Shown: piece by piece, positions 44,382-53,573 of the stretch | How the letters are laid out: the number at the start of each line of letters is the position of its first letter | How positions within the stretch are numbered: position 1 is the first letter of the stretch | DNA from: Chloroflexota bacterium | GTDB lineage: Bacteria; Chloroflexota; Anaerolineae; B4-G1 | DNA length: 64,000 nt | Assembly (NCBI GenBank): GCA_024232355.1 | Contig: JAAEPW010000798.1 | Span: forward strand, 1 to 64,000 | Direction of reading: 5' to 3' | Notes under the pieces: generated by a model | Seen by the model: the letters and a program-made list of their open reading frames with translations, nothing else | Told to the model about the DNA's origin: nothing | Databases searched by the model: none | Translations under genes and position numbers: made by a program

Positions 44382-45113
44382 ATGAATAACCAACAAACCG
44401 AGATCCTAGATGATATCCTCATCGTCGACGACAATCCAATCAATCTTCGCTTGTTATCTCGTATGCTGTCTACACAGGGATACAAAGTTCGGGCTGTGTC
44501 CAACGGCCCACGGGCGATAGAATCTGCGCAAACAACGCCCCCCGATCTGATTCTGCTCGATGTCAATATGCCGGACATGAACGGCTACCAAGTTTGCCTA
44601 CACCTAAAGGCCAACGAACGCACCTGTACCATCCCCATTATCTTTATCAGTGCCTTGGATCAAACAGAAGACAAAGTCCAAGCATTCGCCGTCGGCGGCG
44701 TGGATTACATCACCAAACCCTTCCAATTTGAAGAGGTCGTGGCTCGCGTCGAAACTCACCTTTCCTTGCGGCATATACAAAAACATCTAGAAAAGCTAGT
44801 CGAGGCCAAAGTAAACGAACTAGAACTCGCCGACACAAATCAACTGACCTCGTTGGGCATGGCCACCTCCGGAATGACTCGAGAATTAAAGCAACTTTTG
44901 ACCACCATCACTTCCGACACTGATCATCTCAAGACAATCATCCAGCAAGCTGACGACAAACATACCGGCAAAACGAAAAATTCCTCCGCCAAGACTCATC
45001 TTATGAACGAACTGTACCAGGTAGGAGAGAGCCTGGAACAGAACGTTGCCCAGTGCCGTCAGATTATTGACCATCTGCTCAACCTGAACCTAGATTCGAA
45101 AGCAGCGTCATAA
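44382..45113 (+). CDS. Response regulator with degenerate kinase dimerisation domain
   Basis: 243 residues from the ATG at 44382. Receiver at 1-125: ILIVDDNPINLRLLSRML, phospho-Asp in LILLDVNMPDMNG, Lys in DYITKPF. A helix links to a DHp-like segment LTSLGMATSGMTRELKQLL, in which the usual phospho-His (AHEL) is replaced by Arg near residue 167 (TREL). No ATPase domain follows. It may therefore be a dimeric, signalling-only regulator or a partner for the kinases downstream. The receiver is a close paralogue of those in the next two genes. Confidence 0.8.
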   Translation: MNNQQTEILDDILIVDDNPINLRLLSRMLSTQGYKVRAVSNGPRAIESAQTTPPDLILLDVNMPDMNGYQVCLHLKANERTCTIPIIFISALDQTEDKVQAFAVGGVDYITKPFQFEEVVARVETHLSLRHIQKHLEKLVEAKVNELELADTNQLTSLGMATSGMTRELKQLLTTITSDTDHLKTIIQQADDKHTGKTKNSSAKTHLMNELYQVGESLEQNVAQCRQIIDHLLNLNLDSKAAS

Positions 45114-45175
45114 ATTCACGCACCGATCACCAACATCCTCACAGAAAATCACCCCAAAACTGGCTCTGCATCGTC

Positions 45176-45204
45176 TTGGAAATCTGCAAGAGTTGGGCTA
45201 TAAT
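45176..45204 (+). promoter_or_regulatory. Sigma-70-like promoter for the two-kinase operon
   Basis: TTGGAA at 45176-45181 and TATAAT at 45199-45204 with a 17-base spacer, about 145 bases before the start of the kinase gene at 45351. Confidence 0.6.
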
Positions 45205-45350
45205 TCATTTATCGAGTTGTGACATTTTCATTGACATACTTTATCCTCTTTGGTCCAATCTACAAACTCGAGCAACAGTCCAAGTCTACATCGACTCCAT
45301 CAAACGCTCATATTCACACATAATCAGAACCAGACCCGTCGGAGGGAAAG

Positions 45351-46520
45351 ATGAACAACCCATATACTGAGACTCTGGAGAATATTTTGATCGTTGATGA
45401 TATTCCAGCTAACCTACGCTTGCTCTCTCAGATGCTGTCTGAGCAAGGATACAGTGTTCGAGCTGTGACCAATGGTCCGCGCGCACTGGAATCTGTGCGC
45501 GCAATGCCCCCCGACTTGATCCTGCTCGACATCAAGATGCCGGGCATGAACGGTTACCAAGTTTGCCAACGCCTAAAAGCCAACGAACAAGCCTGTGATA
45601 TCCCCATCATCTTTATCAGTGCTCTGGGTGAAACCAATGACAAGATAAATGCTTTCGCCGTAGGGGGCGTGGACTATATCACCAAGCCTTTCCAAGTTGA
45701 AGAAGTATTGGCCCGCATTGAAACCCACCTGGGTTTGCGAGATATGCAAAGACAAATTCAAAAAATCAATGACGAGTTGGAAAAACGGCTTGGGGAATTG
45801 GGCTGCTCCAACACCGAATTGCAAGCGCGTAACGAAGAACTGGATGCTTTTGCCCACACTGTGGCCCACGATCTCAAGAACCCACTGGCATCTCTGACGC
45901 TTCATACCTCTTGGATGAAAAAAAGCTGGCGCACTATGCAATCGGGGGAAATCCAAGAGTCGCTAGATGTTGTTGCCAATGCAGGGCAAAAAATGACTCG
46001 CATTGTAGACGAATTGTTGCTGCTGGCCAGTATCCGCCGAGAACAAGTGCAAACAACACCTTTGGACACAGCCAGCATCGTGGAAACAGTCCAAGAACGC
46101 ATGAGCGGTATGATCAAAGAACACAAGGCCGAGATTGTATTGTCCCCTGAACAGGTTTGGCCAGTGGCACTGGGCTATGCGCCTTGGATCGAGGAAGTAT
46201 GGATCAACTATATCAGCAACGCGATCAAGTACGGCGGGCAATCGCCTCAAATAAACTTGGGGGCAACATCTGAAGCAGACAATATCGTTCGTTTTTGGGT
46301 GCGCGACAATGGTCCAGGCCTGACTCCCGAACAGCAGTACCGCCTGTTCGTACCATTCGAGCGGCTGAACGAGGTGCGCGTTCAAGGGTATGGGCTGGGA
46401 TTATCCATCGTGCGCCGGATTTTGGAAAAACTGGGGGGCGAGGCCGGCGTGACAAGCGAACCAGATCAAGGAAGCACATTTTTCTTCACTCTACCGGGCG
46501 GTGAAACATCAGGAGAATGA
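45351..46520 (+). CDS. REC-histidine kinase
   Basis: 389 residues; ATG at 45351 with GGAGGGAAAG upstream. Receiver at 1-125 (ILIVDDIPANLRLLSQML, LLDIKMPGMNG, DYITKPF), coiled-coil linker, then HisKA with the His in TVAHDLKNPLASL near 171 and a HATPase with YISNAIKYGG, VRDNGPGLTP and GYGLGLSIVRRIL. Phosphotransfer can run from the kinase to its own receiver or the reverse. The stop codon overlaps the start of the next gene by four bases, so this kinase is coupled to a much larger one. Cytoplasmic. Confidence 0.9.
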   Translation: MNNPYTETLENILIVDDIPANLRLLSQMLSEQGYSVRAVTNGPRALESVRAMPPDLILLDIKMPGMNGYQVCQRLKANEQACDIPIIFISALGETNDKINAFAVGGVDYITKPFQVEEVLARIETHLGLRDMQRQIQKINDELEKRLGELGCSNTELQARNEELDAFAHTVAHDLKNPLASLTLHTSWMKKSWRTMQSGEIQESLDVVANAGQKMTRIVDELLLLASIRREQVQTTPLDTASIVETVQERMSGMIKEHKAEIVLSPEQVWPVALGYAPWIEEVWINYISNAIKYGGQSPQINLGATSEADNIVRFWVRDNGPGLTPEQQYRLFVPFERLNEVRVQGYGLGLSIVRRILEKLGGEAGVTSEPDQGSTFFFTLPGGETSGE

Positions 46521-46522
46521 TT

Positions 46523-49500
46523 ATGGCGTCAACGGATAAAACTAGAGGCAACATTCTTGTTGTCGACGATATAGCTACCAGTCGGCAACTATTGGCCTCT
46601 CTGCTCGTCAAAAACGGCTATGATATCCAGACGGCCAACGACGGTGCGCTGGCGCTGAACATGGTCCATACAACAATACCAGACCTGATCTTGCTGGACA
46701 TCCAGATGCCAGGAATGGATGGCTACCAAGTATGCCAACACCTCAAGGCAGACGAGCGAACTTGCGATATACCCGTCATCTTTATCAGTGCCCTACAAGA
46801 TCCCCAAGACAAAGTCAAAGGCTTTGCTGTTGGAAGCGTAGATTACATTACCAAGCCCTTTCAGGCAGCAGAAGTACTAGCACGCGTAGAGACGCATATG
46901 GCCTTTCGGAGTGCACAAAAAGAGATCGAGATGCAAAACACACAGCTTGTGCAAGAAGTCGCAGATCGAATGCAAGCATCCCATGCACTGGCAGAAAGGG
47001 AAAAGCAATATCGTTGGCTAGTTGAACACGCCTCAGACATCATTTATCGCTACGAATACATTCCCCAACCCGGTTTTACTTATGTCAGTCCGGCAATCAT
47101 GGCTCTTACTGGCTATACGCCGGAGCAACACTACACGGATCCTCAAATGAGCCAGAAATTGATCCACCCTGACGACCGGCATCTATGGGAAGTAATGTCC
47201 GAGGGGAAAATCGCATCAGATGCCAACATCACCCTCCGCTGGATACACAAAGATGGAAGGATTATTTGGACCGAACATAGCATCACGCCCGTTCTTGGCT
47301 CCTCGGGCAATCCAGTCGCGATACAGGGTATTGCACGTGACATCACAACAACCAAACAAGCCGAGAAGGTATTGCGCTACCAGGCCTTGTTGTTAGAAAA
47401 CATCTCGGACGCCATCATCTCTACCAATGCAGATTTCAAGATCCAAAGTTGGAACCGGGCTGCCGAAGCGATCTATGGCTGGCGTGCCGATGAGGTCATT
47501 GGACGATCATTTCTTGAGGTGCTTCAAGCAGAGCATTCACAAAACCAGCACAAGATTATGGAACAGTTCCCGACAAACAAATACCAGCAAGGTGAAGCCG
47601 TCCATCGGCACAAGGACGGAACACCGATCCATATTCTTGGCTCAATGACGCTGCTAAAAGACAATGAGGGAAACGTAATCGGCGGAGTGGGTGCCAACCG
47701 CGACATTACCGAACGCAAACAAATGGAAGAAGCACTTTGGCAACGCAACCGCGAGCTGACCACACTTTATGAGGCTACCACGGCGATCAGTTCTGATTTC
47801 TCCCTGAATGCTGTCCTTCAAACTGTCGCTGGACAAATGACAAAAGCCCTCAATTCAACTGGGTGCACGTTGTCTCTTTGGAACCGTGAACGGAACCTGA
47901 TCGAGGTGCTGGCTGATTACGCCCTAGATCAACCTGCTGACAAAATAGATGTACCCGGCACAACCTATGATCTGGAGAATTACCCCAACATACGCCGTGT
48001 ATTAAAGACCCGCCAACCAATAGTGATCCAGCACGACGATCCAACAATCAGTAAGGCTGGAGCAAGTTGGATAAAAGAACAAAAGGTGCAAACCCTACTG
48101 ATGCTACCCTTGATAGTGCGCGACCAGGTATTGGGGCTGGTAAAGTTAGTTGATGCCATAAAGACGCACAACTACTCACCAGGAGAAATTCGTCTGGCTC
48201 AGAGCATAGCGGCCCATGCAGCGATCGCTATCGAGAATGCCCAATTGTATGAAGCAGCCCATCACGAAATTGCCGAGCGTCGACGAGCTGAAACAAAAGC
48301 TGAACGACGCGCAGCTCAAACTGCACTGATCTACGAGGTGGGCCAGCGTGTAAGTGGAGAACTGGAACTGGAAGCCCTGTTACTCGAGATCGTGACTGCC
48401 GTGCGTGATGCCTTTGACTATTACAACGCGAGTCTACTATTGCTCGACAAGAAAACCCAGTATCTGACTTTGCAATCCATCGCAGGCGGATACGCCAACA
48501 GTGCGCAGTCTACTGATCTCAAAATCCCCATCGGTCAAGGAATGATCGGGTACGCGGCAGCGACCGTTGAGACCCAGGTCAGCGGGGATGTCAGCCAGAA
48601 CCCCCATTACGTACGCACGGCAGACGGAAGGACCAGATCAGAACTTTCAGCGCCGATCAAAAGTGGGCAAAAGGTCATCGGTGTGCTCGATCTACAAAGC
48701 ATCAATTTGCACGCCTTTGACGAGACTGACGTGAAACTAATGGAAACGTTGACCGACCAAATCGGAACGGCGATTGAGAATGCGCGGCTATACGAGACCG
48801 TACAGCTAGAACTGGTCGAACGCAAGAGAGCGGAAGAAGGGCAAAGTAGAGCCTTGGCGGCCAAGGAAAAAGCCTTGGCTAGTGCATTGGAGGCAACACG
48901 CGCACTGCGAGAAAGCGAGGAAAAGTTCCGGAGCGTCATTGAACAAGCAAACGATGGCATTGTCTTGATGGATGAAAAAGGTACGATCATTGAATGGAAC
49001 TATGGTCAGGAACGAATTACGGGAATTAAACGAGAGAAAGCGATGGGACAATCGCTTTCAAATGTTATGCTCGAATTTGAACGCGAGAGAGGCCGTCAGA
49101 TTGTCCAGGTATCCAAACAAGTTCGAAACAGCATTAGCAAGTTCTTGACCACAGGACAAGCCTCTTGGATGAATCAACTGCAAGAGTGGGAAATCGAACG
49201 TACTGATGGGAAACGTCGTTTCGTTCAGACATTACCATTCCCTATCAAGACAGCCAAGGGAATGCTGATGGGCATCGTGATGCGCGACATCACCGAGGAC
49301 AAGCAAGCCGAACAAGCCCTCAAAAAGGCCAACGTTGATCTGGCAGCCCGTGTTGATGAACTGGCCATGTTCAATTTCATCACCCAGACGGTGAGCACAA
49401 TGCACGACCTGCCTGCTATTTTGGACACCATCGCAGGAACAATGACCGACTTTTTCGATGCACAAAGAACCGTGATTGCCCTACTGGGCACCGCGCAGAC

Positions 49501-51433
49501 CGAACTGGTCATCTCAGCTCACCATTTTTCTCAACCTCTTTCAACCTCTCATAGTAAAGAGGAAACTCAAGAGGACAACTTGATCGACCTGACCCTCCCT
49601 TTGACCAGCATTCCTCAGGTGGTCGAACACAGAGAACCTACCATTATTTCTCAATCACAAACCGATCCAGCAACTCGGTTCATCCGCGATATTATGCAAA
49701 GTAGAGGCATACACTGTTTGATGATCATTCCCCTGCAGGCACGCGGCCAAGTCATTGGCATCATTGCAGTGGCTACCAACCAGATGGACCGAGAATTCAC
49801 TTCCGCCGAAAAGAAACTGGCCGAGACAATCGCAGGCCAAGTCGCCGGGGCTATTGAAAATGCTCGGTTGTTCGATGAACAACAGCAAGCCAAAGAACAG
49901 GCCCTAAAAGCCAAACGAGCAGCCGAAACCGCTAATCGTGCCAAGAGCGCTTTTTTGGCCAATATGAGCCACGAACTCCGCACTCCCCTTAACGCTATCC
50001 TGGGCTTTACCCAATTGTTGATTCGCGATCCAGCGATCACAGCCGGACAGCAAGAGAATCTCAAAACCATTATCCAGAGCGGCGATCACCTGCTGAGTTT
50101 GATCAATGACGTACTGGAAATGTCGAAAATCGAGGCTGGACGAACCACACTCTCAGAACAAGACGTGAATCTGCATCGCTTGTTGGGTAACGTGAAAGAA
50201 ATGTTCAACCTGTCGGCCTCAGACAAAGGCTTGCAACTTGTATTTGATCAAGCACCAGACATACCTCGATACGTGCGAGCAGATGAGGACAAATTGCGCC
50301 AGGTGTTGATCAACCTACTCGGCAACGCCGTCAAATTCACCCAAGATGGATGTGTGACCCTGCGAGTCAGGTATCGAGAGGCCATTTCTCGACTATTTTT
50401 CAGTGTACAGGATACCGGTCCTGGCATCGCCTCAGATGACGTGGCGAAACTATTTGACCCCTTTGTACAAACATCCAGAGGACAAGAATCTCACGAGGGA
50501 ACAGGATTGGGTTTGCCCATCAGTCAACGATTTGTACACTTGATGGGAGGCGACCTCACCGTGACCAGTCCTCCCCCGGAAGAAACGCAGGGGAGCGTTT
50601 TCACGTTTGACATGCCAATTAAACTGGCCGAAAAAATTGACGTCGCCACTCCGCAAACTATGGAACAGCCTACGGGACAAGTGCTCGGGCTACATCCTGA
50701 CCAACAGGCTGCCGACGGAGGTCCATATCGCTTGCTGGTCGTCGAAGACAGAAAACCAAACCGTCAGGTATTGGTCGATCTTCTCAAGAGCCTCAATTAT
50801 TCCTTGCCGGATTATGCGACAAACTCGAAACCAATCCTCGAGGTCCGTGAAGCAATCAACGGTCAAGAGGCAGTTCAAATATGGGAGGACTGGGAACCAC
50901 ATTTGATCTGGATGGATATGCGGATGCCCGTTATGGACGGCCACGAAGCAACCAAGCAGATCAAGGCCACCGACAAAGGGCAAGAGACCATCATCATCGC
51001 GCTGACCGCCGGCACCTTTGAAGAAGACCGCGCTGCCATTCTTGCGGAAGGTTGTGATGATTTTATAGGCAAGCCCTTCCGCGAGACAGACCTCTTTGAC
51101 AAACTGTCCAAACACTTGCATGTGCGCTTTGTTTATCAAGACGAGGGCAATAGACAGGAAAAGACAGTAGACCAAGACCAGTCCAATAATATCTTGTCTC
51201 ATCTCGAGCTTGTCAAAAGATTAGCAGACCTGTCGCCAGATTGGGTGTCTGGCCTACAACAGGCCACGGTCCTGGGCAGTTTGGATTCGATCCTGGTCCT
51301 TATTGACCAAATCCACGAACAAGACGCTGCCCTGACCAATACGCTGGCAAATCTGGCCCATAGTTTTGAGCATGGCAAGATCATCATAGCCATCCAACAG
51401 GCACAGGAACAAAACAAAGTCCCCACAATCTGA
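46523..51433 (+). CDS. Giant hybrid histidine kinase REC-PAS-PAS-GAF-GAF-PAS-GAF-HisKA-HATPase-REC
   Basis: 1636 residues from the ATG at 46523, preferred over an ATG six bases earlier that overlaps the previous stop, since GGAGA lies seven bases upstream of it. Order: receiver (about 10-130, DLILLDIQMPGMDG), two PAS (160-400), two GAF (420-770), PAS (800-930), GAF (950-1110), HisKA with NMSHELRTPLNAIL near 1148, HATPase with LLGNAVKFT, VQDTGPGIA and GTGLGLPISQRF, and a second receiver near 1405 (LLVVEDRKPNRQVL, IWMDMRMPVMDG), then a short helical tail. Many sensory inputs converge on one kinase. It probably passes phosphate between its own receivers and those of the two neighbours. Confidence 0.9.
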   Translation: MASTDKTRGNILVVDDIATSRQLLASLLVKNGYDIQTANDGALALNMVHTTIPDLILLDIQMPGMDGYQVCQHLKADERTCDIPVIFISALQDPQDKVKGFAVGSVDYITKPFQAAEVLARVETHMAFRSAQKEIEMQNTQLVQEVADRMQASHALAEREKQYRWLVEHASDIIYRYEYIPQPGFTYVSPAIMALTGYTPEQHYTDPQMSQKLIHPDDRHLWEVMSEGKIASDANITLRWIHKDGRIIWTEHSITPVLGSSGNPVAIQGIARDITTTKQAEKVLRYQALLLENISDAIISTNADFKIQSWNRAAEAIYGWRADEVIGRSFLEVLQAEHSQNQHKIMEQFPTNKYQQGEAVHRHKDGTPIHILGSMTLLKDNEGNVIGGVGANRDITERKQMEEALWQRNRELTTLYEATTAISSDFSLNAVLQTVAGQMTKALNSTGCTLSLWNRERNLIEVLADYALDQPADKIDVPGTTYDLENYPNIRRVLKTRQPIVIQHDDPTISKAGASWIKEQKVQTLLMLPLIVRDQVLGLVKLVDAIKTHNYSPGEIRLAQSIAAHAAIAIENAQLYEAAHHEIAERRRAETKAERRAAQTALIYEVGQRVSGELELEALLLEIVTAVRDAFDYYNASLLLLDKKTQYLTLQSIAGGYANSAQSTDLKIPIGQGMIGYAAATVETQVSGDVSQNPHYVRTADGRTRSELSAPIKSGQKVIGVLDLQSINLHAFDETDVKLMETLTDQIGTAIENARLYETVQLELVERKRAEEGQSRALAAKEKALASALEATRALRESEEKFRSVIEQANDGIVLMDEKGTIIEWNYGQERITGIKREKAMGQSLSNVMLEFERERGRQIVQVSKQVRNSISKFLTTGQASWMNQLQEWEIERTDGKRRFVQTLPFPIKTAKGMLMGIVMRDITEDKQAEQALKKANVDLAARVDELAMFNFITQTVSTMHDLPAILDTIAGTMTDFFDAQRTVIALLGTAQTELVISAHHFSQPLSTSHSKEETQEDNLIDLTLPLTSIPQVVEHREPTIISQSQTDPATRFIRDIMQSRGIHCLMIIPLQARGQVIGIIAVATNQMDREFTSAEKKLAETIAGQVAGAIENARLFDEQQQAKEQALKAKRAAETANRAKSAFLANMSHELRTPLNAILGFTQLLIRDPAITAGQQENLKTIIQSGDHLLSLINDVLEMSKIEAGRTTLSEQDVNLHRLLGNVKEMFNLSASDKGLQLVFDQAPDIPRYVRADEDKLRQVLINLLGNAVKFTQDGCVTLRVRYREAISRLFFSVQDTGPGIASDDVAKLFDPFVQTSRGQESHEGTGLGLPISQRFVHLMGGDLTVTSPPPEETQGSVFTFDMPIKLAEKIDVATPQTMEQPTGQVLGLHPDQQAADGGPYRLLVVEDRKPNRQVLVDLLKSLNYSLPDYATNSKPILEVREAINGQEAVQIWEDWEPHLIWMDMRMPVMDGHEATKQIKATDKGQETIIIALTAGTFEEDRAAILAEGCDDFIGKPFRETDLFDKLSKHLHVRFVYQDEGNRQEKTVDQDQSNNILSHLELVKRLADLSPDWVSGLQQATVLGSLDSILVLIDQIHEQDAALTNTLANLAHSFEHGKIIIAIQQAQEQNKVPTI

Positions 51434-51451
51434 AACAATGTTTCCAATTCA

Positions 51452-51466
51452 AAACCTGCCAGGTTT
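51452..51466. repeat. Short perfect inverted repeat AAACCTGCCAGGTTT
   Basis: Seven-base arms around one base. A near copy, AACCTGGCAGGTCT, occurs about 115 bases on, near 51568. These flank the palindrome at 51506. Confidence 0.6.
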
Positions 51467-51505
51467 CTGCCAGAGCTTTTGCGAGTTAGATTCGACCCAA
51501 TTAGG

Positions 51506-51537
51506 CCTAATCAGAATTAGGCCTAATTCTGATTAGG
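51506..51537. repeat. Perfect 32-bp palindrome
   Basis: CCTAATCAGAATTAGG at 51506-51521 is followed at once by its reverse complement at 51522-51537, with no loop. It lies between the giant kinase and the DUF1028 gene. It could be an operator for a dimeric regulator or part of an intergenic repeat; it is not a good terminator. Confidence 0.7.
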
Positions 51538-51674
51538 TATGTGTTTTCGATCTAAAGTGCCTCATAAAACCTGGCAGGTCTGGTTCTAGCCTCTTAATTT
51601 TATGACATTGAGACCTCACTTGCCCACCTATACTACCCATGATAAACTACTCAAAACACACACATGGAGGCAAG

Positions 51675-52625
51675 ATGAAGCATCAAAACAAACGACTATC
51701 ACCTCGCCCATCTCAACTGGCCCACACCTTTTCCATCGTTGCTCGTGACCCCGAGAGTGGCGAAATGGGAGCAGCGGTACAATCTCACTGGTTCTCGGTC
51801 GGGTCACTGGTAATTTGGGCCAAAGCAGGCGTGGGAGCCGTGGCAACCCAAGCGCTCGTCGAAGCCAGCTACGGCCCATTGGGCCTGACGTTCATGCAGA
51901 CCGGAAAATCCGCCTCCGATGCTCTGACCGCACTGCTGGCCGCCGACAAAGTGCGCGATATGCGTCAGGTAGCGATGGTGGATGCCCAAGGTCAGGTCGC
52001 CGTCCACACAGGCACGCGCTGCATCGCCGACGCCGGGCACAAGACCGGCGAGGGCTTTTCCGTTCAAGCAAACATGATGCTCTGCCCCGACGTCTGGCCC
52101 GCAATGGCCCGTGCCTACCGTGAGACAAAGGGTGATCTCGCTGAACGCATGATGTCCGCCCTCCAAGCCGGTCAGGCTGCCGGTGGCGACATTCGGGGGC
52201 AGCAGAGTGCAGCCATCCTCGTCGTAAAATCCGTCTCCACCGGCCGCCCCTGGGCCGACCGGGTAATGGAGCTGCGCGTAGAGGACCATCCAGAACCGAT
52301 TCGTGAACTATACCGGCTGGTGAACCTGCACCGAGCCTACCAACGCATGAACCAAGGCGACGAGTTGATGGGCATGGGCCAAACGGAAAAGGCACTGCAA
52401 GAATACCGCGCCGCCGCCGAGATGGTGCCCGAAATTGAAGAGATGCCCTTTTGGCACGCCGTCACACTGGCCGATATGGGGCGCGTAGACGAGGCATTGC
52501 CCATCTTTCAGACTGTGTTCACCAAGAACGCGGATTGGGCCAAGCTGCTACCACGCCTCCCAAAAGCTGGTTTGCTGCGCGACGACTCTGAGATGATGCG
52601 GCGAATTCTGGAACAAGCCGTCTGA
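51675..52625 (+). CDS. DUF1028 family protein (Ntn-like) with C-terminal helical part
   Basis: 316 residues from the ATG at 51675 with TGGAGGCAAG upstream; an ATG 12 codons before lacks this. Core pattern of DUF1028: HTFSIVARDPESGEMGAAVQS, VGAVATQALVEASYGPLGL, QVAVHTGTRC and AGHKTGEGFSVQANMM. The fold is Ntn-hydrolase-like and the family is usually described as putative peptidase or amidase. After about 205 comes a TPR-like helical tail. The reaction is unknown. It stands alone, downstream of the palindrome. Confidence 0.8.
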   Translation: MKHQNKRLSPRPSQLAHTFSIVARDPESGEMGAAVQSHWFSVGSLVIWAKAGVGAVATQALVEASYGPLGLTFMQTGKSASDALTALLAADKVRDMRQVAMVDAQGQVAVHTGTRCIADAGHKTGEGFSVQANMMLCPDVWPAMARAYRETKGDLAERMMSALQAGQAAGGDIRGQQSAAILVVKSVSTGRPWADRVMELRVEDHPEPIRELYRLVNLHRAYQRMNQGDELMGMGQTEKALQEYRAAAEMVPEIEEMPFWHAVTLADMGRVDEALPIFQTVFTKNADWAKLLPRLPKAGLLRDDSEMMRRILEQAV

Positions 52626-52722
52626 TATCGACACCCTATTTTCTCTCAAACGCTCAATCCACTACTCGAGCTCTGAAATTCGAGTTGCGCTCTGGGTATG
52701 CTGCGGTATACTTGGTATAAGT

Positions 52723-52892
52723 CTTGTCCAGTTTTCAAGTCCGCCCAAAATTTACGGTGGAGAATTTCATGAATCGCACGCGAGTTACAAAATAACCGGC
52801 AAAGCTCGAGGAATTCCGTCATAATCTGCCTTTTCCTAGTGTCGTTAACTGGATCACAAAATCTGTTTGGGAGATTTATTTCTCTGGAATTC
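52723..52892 (-). repeat. Dispersed repeat family, copy C (170 bp)
   Basis: Opposite orientation to copies A and B. On the minus strand it keeps the GGAATTC end and the block ending CAAAATCTGTTTGGGAGATT on the plus strand. A 58-codon frame starts at 52822 (MTEFLELCRLFCN); it runs beyond the repeat. It lies between the DUF1028 and NUDIX genes. Confidence 0.8.
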
Positions 52893-52934
52893 ACTAATTG
52901 CACACAGAGAATCACAGCAAGGAGTACACAACCT

Positions 52935-53570
52935 ATGACCCCTACTCAACGCATTGCCCTGTGGGCCGACAAGTTGCGCGACATCTCTGCTACAGGGTTG
53001 TCATTTTGCAAAAACATATACGACCGTGAGAATTATACCAAGGTGCAGAATATCGCCATCGAGATGTTGGCCATGGCAACGAATGAGACGCTCGAACAAA
53101 TAGAACCGTTACGCTCTCCCATCTTTGACCGTCCCGCCCCAATTCCCGTTGGCGATGCAGCCATCATCGACGATGCGGGCAACATTCTGCTGGTTCAACG
53201 CACTGGCAATCAAAAATGGGCCATGCCCGGCGGCGCGCTGGCGGTTGATGAGACACCGGCTGAGGGGGTAGTGCGAGAAGCATTTGAAGAGACCGGCATA
53301 CGTTGCAAGCCTACCGCTATGGTCGGCATCTTTGACTCACGGCTGTGCGGCACAGTCTCGCGGCACCATTTGTACCAATTCGTCTTTTTATGCAAGCCCC
53401 TAGATGACGGCAAAATCGTAGAAACACCTTCACATGCCGCCGAGGTGCTGGATGTACGTTGGTTTGCCGAACACGATCTGCCAGACGACCTCGATCCAGG
53501 TCACGTCACGCGCATTCCGGCTGCATTCCGCGTTTGGCGGGGCGACGGTCGTGCGTACTTTGATGAATAA
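52935..53570 (+). CDS. NUDIX hydrolase with helical N-terminal domain
   Basis: 211 residues from the ATG at 52935, with AAGGAG upstream. An N-terminal helical part (IALWADKLRDISATGL, about 1-60) of the type found before some NUDIX domains is followed by the complete NUDIX box GALAVDETPAEGVVREAFEE (G-x5-E-x7-REUxEExGU form) near residue 100. It likely hydrolyses nucleoside diphosphate-linked compounds such as NDP-sugars or ADP-ribose; the substrate is not clear. It is convergent with suhB, four bases apart. Confidence 0.85.
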   Translation: MTPTQRIALWADKLRDISATGLSFCKNIYDRENYTKVQNIAIEMLAMATNETLEQIEPLRSPIFDRPAPIPVGDAAIIDDAGNILLVQRTGNQKWAMPGGALAVDETPAEGVVREAFEETGIRCKPTAMVGIFDSRLCGTVSRHHLYQFVFLCKPLDDGKIVETPSHAAEVLDVRWFAEHDLPDDLDPGHVTRIPAAFRVWRGDGRAYFDE

Positions 53571-53573
53571 CCT

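Noticed and set aside
52646..52822. 58-residue minus-strand frame as a normal gene
   Set aside because: Most of it lies in repeat copy C and it has no ribosome site; it is better treated as the mini-ORF of the repeat.
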